A stretch of 24,203 nt of DNA from an uncultured Clostridia bacterium (GTDB lineage: Bacteria; Bacillota; Clostridia; Oscillospirales; CAG-272), in contig CAMPBZ010000001.1 in the NCBI GenBank assembly GCA_946641795.1, positions 1 through 24,203 of the forward strand, given 5' to 3'. Made by a program: the position numbers and the translations under genes. This document shows, piece after piece, positions 21,282 to 24,203 of this stretch; positions within the stretch are counted from its first letter, which is position 1, and each line of letters begins with the position of its first letter. The notes below the pieces were generated by a model that saw only the letters and a list, made by a program, of their open reading frames with translations, was not told the DNA's origin and did no database searches.

Positions 21282-21409
21282 ATCGTTCTCCCTTTTTTGC
21301 GGTTTTTCCGCGCCGCGGCGCGGGCCCGGGTCTTCTGTTATGCTTCCCGTTTTCCGGCCGGATTTTCCGCCGGCGGCAAAAAACGGGAACTCTGCTTTTA
21401 TAAATTCAT
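21282..21409 (-). promoter_or_regulatory. GC-rich structured leader of the Gld-type operon
   Basis: About 120 nt of mRNA lie between the expected transcription start and the ATPase gene. CCCGTTTT and AAAACGGG form an outer stem enclosing CCGCCGGCGG and CCGGCCGG elements, and a second palindrome built on GCGCCGCGGCGC follows closer to the ribosome binding site. No known riboswitch is recognised. The leader could control early termination or access to the start site. Confidence 0.45.
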
Positions 21410-21418
21410 ATTATATCA
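21410..21418 (-). promoter_or_regulatory. extended -10 promoter of the Gld-type operon
   Basis: On the minus strand TGATATAAT (extended -10, TGN plus TATAAT). There is no matching -35 hexamer 16-18 bp upstream. Confidence 0.6.
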
Positions 21419-21476
21419 CGCAAATATGAACAGAGCGTGAATGCGGCTTCCTTTTTGCGAAAAAAGCGGCCGGCTT

Positions 21477-21505
21477 GTATAAATCCGCCCGGAACGGCAA
21501 AAAAT
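21477..21505 (+). promoter_or_regulatory. possible forespore-sigma (SigF-like) promoter
   Basis: GTATA (21477-21481), 14 bp, GGCAAAAAAT (21496-21505) resembles the GYATA / GGNNANANT pattern of sigma F, the known regulator of spoIIQ in Bacillus. No good sigma-A promoter is seen here. The match is approximate. Confidence 0.4.
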
Positions 21506-21568
21506 GAGATCGGAGACAAAAATCCTTTGCTATCCGAAATTTTTTCATACCGAAAAGGAGCAATCACT

Positions 21569-22345
21569 ATGCCGAAAACCAATCAACAACCCCCGAAAAA
21601 GGACGCGCAGGAAGCCGGATTTATGGAAAAGCTGCGCTCTTTGCGCGTCAACCGCGTGGTCTTTTTGACCGTGATTATCATTCTGGTAACGCTTTCCATC
21701 GTTTTGATGATTACCGCCGTGACCAACCGCGCGCGCCGGCAGGCGGCGCAGAACGTGCTCAACCCGGTTGACGAAACGCCCGCCGACAATACCGGGAAAA
21801 CCGAGCCCGACAAAACCGAGCCGGACCCCGGTAAAACCGACCCCACCCCCGAGCCGCCCAAGCCCACCGTTCCCACCCTCTCGCTGCCGGTGGATAACGG
21901 CACCCTCCTGCAAACGCACAGCGTAGAGGTTCAGGTCTTTTCCCGCACCATGCAGGACTATCGCGTACACGCCGGCATTGACCTTGCCACCGGGGAGGCG
22001 GCGCCCGTTCTTGCCGCCGCCGACGGAACGGTGACCCGCATTTGGGACGACCCGCTGATGGGCAAATGCCTGGCGATCTCGCACGCCGCAAATTCGCAAA
22101 CCATTTATAAAAACCTGGCCGCCGACCTGCCCGAAGGAATTGCCGAAGGCGCCACCGTTCTGCGCGGGCAGCGCATTGGTACCGTTGGCGAGAGCGCGCT
22201 GGCCGAGGTTGCCGAGGAGCCGCACCTGCACCTGGAAATGACGGTAAGCGGCGAGGCGGTGGACCCGTTGGACTACTTTCCCGCCGCGGTGATCTCCTCT
22301 ATTTCCACCGACACCACCTTTGAGGACGTTGACACCGAGAAATAA
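21569..22345 (+). CDS. SpoIIQ-like M23/LytM family protein
   Basis: The 258-aa protein has a basic cytoplasmic N terminus (1-35), one membrane helix (about 36-56), a Pro/Asp/Thr-rich linker (75-110) and a LytM domain (about 125-235). The sequence SRTMQDYRVHAGIDLA, then ADGTV, DPLMGK, YKNL and EPHLHLEM follows clostridial SpoIIQ closely. The zinc ligands HxxxD and HxH are both kept, unlike Bacillus SpoIIQ, so an active endopeptidase is possible. SpoIIQ works in the forespore membrane and meets SpoIIIAH across the septum during engulfment. The ATG at 21569 has AAAAGGAG upstream. A housekeeping M23 cell-wall protease is the alternative. Confidence 0.8.
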   Translation: MPKTNQQPPKKDAQEAGFMEKLRSLRVNRVVFLTVIIILVTLSIVLMITAVTNRARRQAAQNVLNPVDETPADNTGKTEPDKTEPDPGKTDPTPEPPKPTVPTLSLPVDNGTLLQTHSVEVQVFSRTMQDYRVHAGIDLATGEAAPVLAAADGTVTRIWDDPLMGKCLAISHAANSQTIYKNLAADLPEGIAEGATVLRGQRIGTVGESALAEVAEEPHLHLEMTVSGEAVDPLDYFPAAVISSISTDTTFEDVDTEK

Positions 22346-22358
22346 ACACCATTCCACC

Positions 22359-22396
22359 GGCAAGCGGATTTTGAAGCCAAAATCCGCTTGCCTTTT
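22359..22396 (+). terminator. intrinsic terminator after the SpoIIQ-like gene
   Basis: GGCAAGCGGATTTT (22359-22372) pairs with AAAATCCGCTTGCC (22379-22392), loop GAAGCC, followed by TTTTCTTTG. Confidence 0.9.
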
Positions 22397-22433
22397 CTTT
22401 GCTTTTTTGTGCAAAATATCCCCGAAAAAGGGC

Positions 22434-22462
22434 TTGCAAAAAAGAAAAAAAGGTGCTATAAT
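22434..22462 (+). promoter_or_regulatory. promoter of the ECF S-component gene
   Basis: TTGCAA (22434-22439), 17 bp, TATAAT (22457-22462). The 34-nt leader contains TGCCGAT/ATCGGCA just before the AAAGGAG site, a small hairpin that may modulate translation; it is too short for a vitamin riboswitch. Confidence 0.78.
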
Positions 22463-22502
22463 TGGAACATCTTGCCGATGGATCGGCACAAAGGAGTTTT
22501 TT

Positions 22503-23108
22503 ATGGTAACACAAAATCAAAAAAGAATTGAGGCGCTGGTGGGCACCGCGGTGCTGACCGCGCTGGTGGTGGTGTTGCAGGTGTTTGCCTCCGGCGTAAA
22601 AATCGGGCCGGTCTCCTTCACCTTTTCGCTGGTTCCCATTGTGCTGGGCGCCGTTCTTTACGGGCCGATCTCGGGCGCCTTCCTGGGCGGCGTGTTCGGT
22701 TTGGTGGTCACCATTGCAACCGTGACCGGCGCCGACATTGGCGCTTATATGATGTTTGAAAAGCTCCCGGTGCTCACCGTGGCGCTCTGTATGGTCAAGG
22801 GCATTGCCGCGGGGCTGGTTTCGGGGCTGATCTGCCGCGCGTTTGCCAAGCGCGGACATTCCCTGCCCGGTTTGTTTTTGGCCGCGGTGGCCTGCCCGAT
22901 CGTCAACACCGGCATTTTCGTTGCCGCGCTGTTCGCCTTCTACCGCGACGTTGCCACCGTTTGGATGGGCTCCACCACCTACTCCAACCTGTTTGTTTAC
23001 GTTCTTTTGGGAATTGTAGGCGTCAACTTTTTGGTGGAGCTTGCCGTCAACGTTGTTCTTGCCCCCGGCATTGAGCGCGTGATCTACGCCGTGCGCAAAC
23101 GGCATTAA
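22503..23108 (+). CDS. ECF transporter S component (vitamin-uptake family)
   Basis: The 201-aa hydrophobic protein has about six membrane segments. The family fingerprint is the early loop FSLVPIVLGAVLYGPISGAF (about 40-59) followed by GGVFGLVV, and a C-terminal NFLVELAVNVVL helix. It would capture a vitamin or related small molecule and team with the shared EcfA/EcfA'/EcfT module encoded elsewhere, because no EcfAT genes are nearby. The substrate cannot be assigned from the sequence. AAAGGAG lies upstream of ATG 22503, with its own promoter and terminator. Confidence 0.85.
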   Translation: MVTQNQKRIEALVGTAVLTALVVVLQVFASGVKIGPVSFTFSLVPIVLGAVLYGPISGAFLGGVFGLVVTIATVTGADIGAYMMFEKLPVLTVALCMVKGIAAGLVSGLICRAFAKRGHSLPGLFLAAVACPIVNTGIFVAALFAFYRDVATVWMGSTTYSNLFVYVLLGIVGVNFLVELAVNVVLAPGIERVIYAVRKRH

Positions 23109-23118
23109 AAACCATCGA

Positions 23119-23153
23119 CCGCCTTCGCGATCGTTCGCGAAGGCGGCCGTTTT
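23119..23153 (+). terminator. intrinsic terminator after the ECF gene
   Basis: CCGCCTTCGCGA (23119-23130) pairs with TCGCGAAGGCGG (23135-23146), loop TCGT, followed by CCGTTTTT. Confidence 0.9.
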
Positions 23154-23200
23154 TGTCTCTTTTTTCAATCTTTCGGAAAGGAGCCTCGGCATTTGGCGAT

Positions 23201-24203
23201 ATGAATATTGCAAAACAAAAAACAGACCCGACAAAGATGACCGAGGGGCCGTTGCTGGTCAAAATCCTTCTTTTCACCCTGCCGGTCATGCTGACCAACC
23301 TGTTGCAAACCTTTTACAACGCGGCGGATATGATGGTGGTCAGCCTTTCGGCCGAGGAAAATGCCGTTGGCGCCATTGGCACCACCGGGGCGATGATCAA
23401 CCTTGTGCTGAATATTTTTATGGGGCTTTCCATTGGCGCAAACGTGATTGTTGCCCGGCGGATCGGCGCCGGGGATAGCCGCGGCGTTTCCCGCGCCGTT
23501 CACACCTCGCTCATTGCGGGGCTGGCGCTCGGCGTTCTCGGCATTGGCGTCGGAATGCCGGTTGCCCGTCCGCTCCTCTCCTTTTTGGGCGCGCGCAGCG
23601 ACCTTTTGGATCTTGCCGTTCTCTATACGCGCATCTATTTCATCGGCCTGCCCTTCATTTCGCTGACCAACTTTCTGATCTCGATTTTCCGCGCGAAAGG
23701 CGACACCCGCACGCCCTTCCGCGTTTTGACAATTTCGGGGCTTTTCAATGTGGGGTTCAACCTCTTTTTCGTTCTGGTCATGAACCTTTCGGTGGAGGGC
23801 GTTGCAATGGCAACGACGGGCTCCAACCTGCTTTCCACCCTTCTGCTGCTCTGGCAGCTTTCCAAATGCCGGGGCTCCTGCCGCTTTTCCTTCCGGCGGC
23901 TGCGGTTTGACCTTCGCGCACTGCGCGATATGGCGCTGGTAGGGTTTCCCGCCAGCTTGCAGGGCGTGCTCTTCTCCATTTCCAACATGACCATACAATC
24001 CTCCATTCTGCAAGTCAACAACACCGTAGTGCCGGCGGGCGAGAGCTTTCAGCCCATTGTCAGCGGCAACGCCGCCGCGGGAAATTTGGAAGGATTTGCC
24101 TACACCGCCACCAACGCGGTTTACCAGGCGTCCATCACCTTTACCGGGCAGAACGCCGGCGCGGGAAAATACCGCCGCGTTTGGCGCGTGATGGGTTGCT
24201 GTT
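23201..24203 (+). CDS. MATE-family multidrug exporter (3' end beyond the window)
   Basis: An open frame of 334 codons runs to the window edge. It starts MNIAKQKTDPTKMTEGPLLV, with the family's N-terminal LFTLPVMLTNLLQTFYNAAD helix and the segments GLSIGANVIVARRIGAGD and NFLISIFRAKGDTRTPF. A MatE repeat of six membrane helices is complete and the second repeat begins near VGFPASLQ. It is predicted to export cationic compounds or drugs using a Na+ or H+ gradient. The nearest AAAGGAG (23177-23183) is 17 nt from ATG 23201, which is long. A TTG (23193) out of frame reads a three-codon ORF ending in the overlapping ATGA. No promoter is evident between the ECF terminator and this gene. Confidence 0.9.
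   Translation, partial: MNIAKQKTDPTKMTEGPLLVKILLFTLPVMLTNLLQTFYNAADMMVVSLSAEENAVGAIGTTGAMINLVLNIFMGLSIGANVIVARRIGAGDSRGVSRAVHTSLIAGLALGVLGIGVGMPVARPLLSFLGARSDLLDLAVLYTRIYFIGLPFISLTNFLISIFRAKGDTRTPFRVLTISGLFNVGFNLFFVLVMNLSVEGVAMATTGSNLLSTLLLLWQLSKCRGSCRFSFRRLRFDLRALRDMALVGFPASLQGVLFSISNMTIQSSILQVNNTVVPAGESFQPIVSGNAAAGNLEGFAYTATNAVYQASITFTGQNAGAGKYRRVWRVMGCC

Noticed and set aside
22463..22502. Vitamin riboswitch before the ECF S component
   Set aside because: The leader is only about 34 nt with one short hairpin, too small for the TPP, FMN, cobalamin or THF riboswitch classes.

Overview
The window looks like a chromosomal segment of an uncultured, spore-forming Clostridia-type Firmicute. The reasons are strong GGAGG-type ribosome binding sites, TTGACA/TATAAT promoters, tRNA genes with an encoded CCA end, a SpoIIQ-like M23 protein, an ECF S component and a MATE exporter. 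Most genes are GC-rich. The barnase/barstar pair and the FtsH-like gene look visibly more AT-rich.

Region 1 (1-2330) is the unusual part. It starts with the 3' end of a class II tRNA (probably Leu) and an initiator tRNA-Met. After these comes an array of modules. Each begins with a copy of the tRNA-fMet 3' end, abuts a perfect long hairpin exactly at the CCA, and continues into a tail rich in small hairpins. Two modules end in a hairpin whose two arms differ in sequence between copies yet pair perfectly in both, followed by the same 25-nt flank. A barnase-type toxin and barstar-type immunity operon (1021-1930, minus strand) sits exactly between two tRNA-derived break points of this array.

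Region 2 (2350-6966) holds two tandem candidate small RNA genes with near-perfect promoters and intrinsic terminators. Then come a ribbon-helix-helix/WYL regulator, a divergent coiled-coil protein, an FtsH-like AAA+ protein that has lost the protease HExxH motif and has no membrane anchor, and a protein with a sigma-region-4-like helix-turn-helix.

Region 3 (7015-11870) contains a geranylgeranyl-reductase-family flavoprotein, a two-gene operon (zinc-ribbon membrane protein, then an InlB-repeat lipoprotein), a tiny RHH protein, and two tandem XRE regulators that share a 109-nt identical segment. The XRE genes are divergent from a frameshifted small gene, across a promoter carrying two CACCRTTYGGTG palindromes 22 bp apart.

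Region 4 (11886-21418, all minus strand) has an OmpR/HisKA two-component pair. It is followed by a five-gene Gld-type ABC export operon: ATPase, permease, two GldG-like auxiliary proteins and a DUF4340-type protein. The operon has a long GC-rich leader.

Region 5 (21437-24203, plus strand) has the SpoIIQ-like peptidase-family protein, an ECF transporter S component and the beginning of a MATE exporter cut by the window edge.
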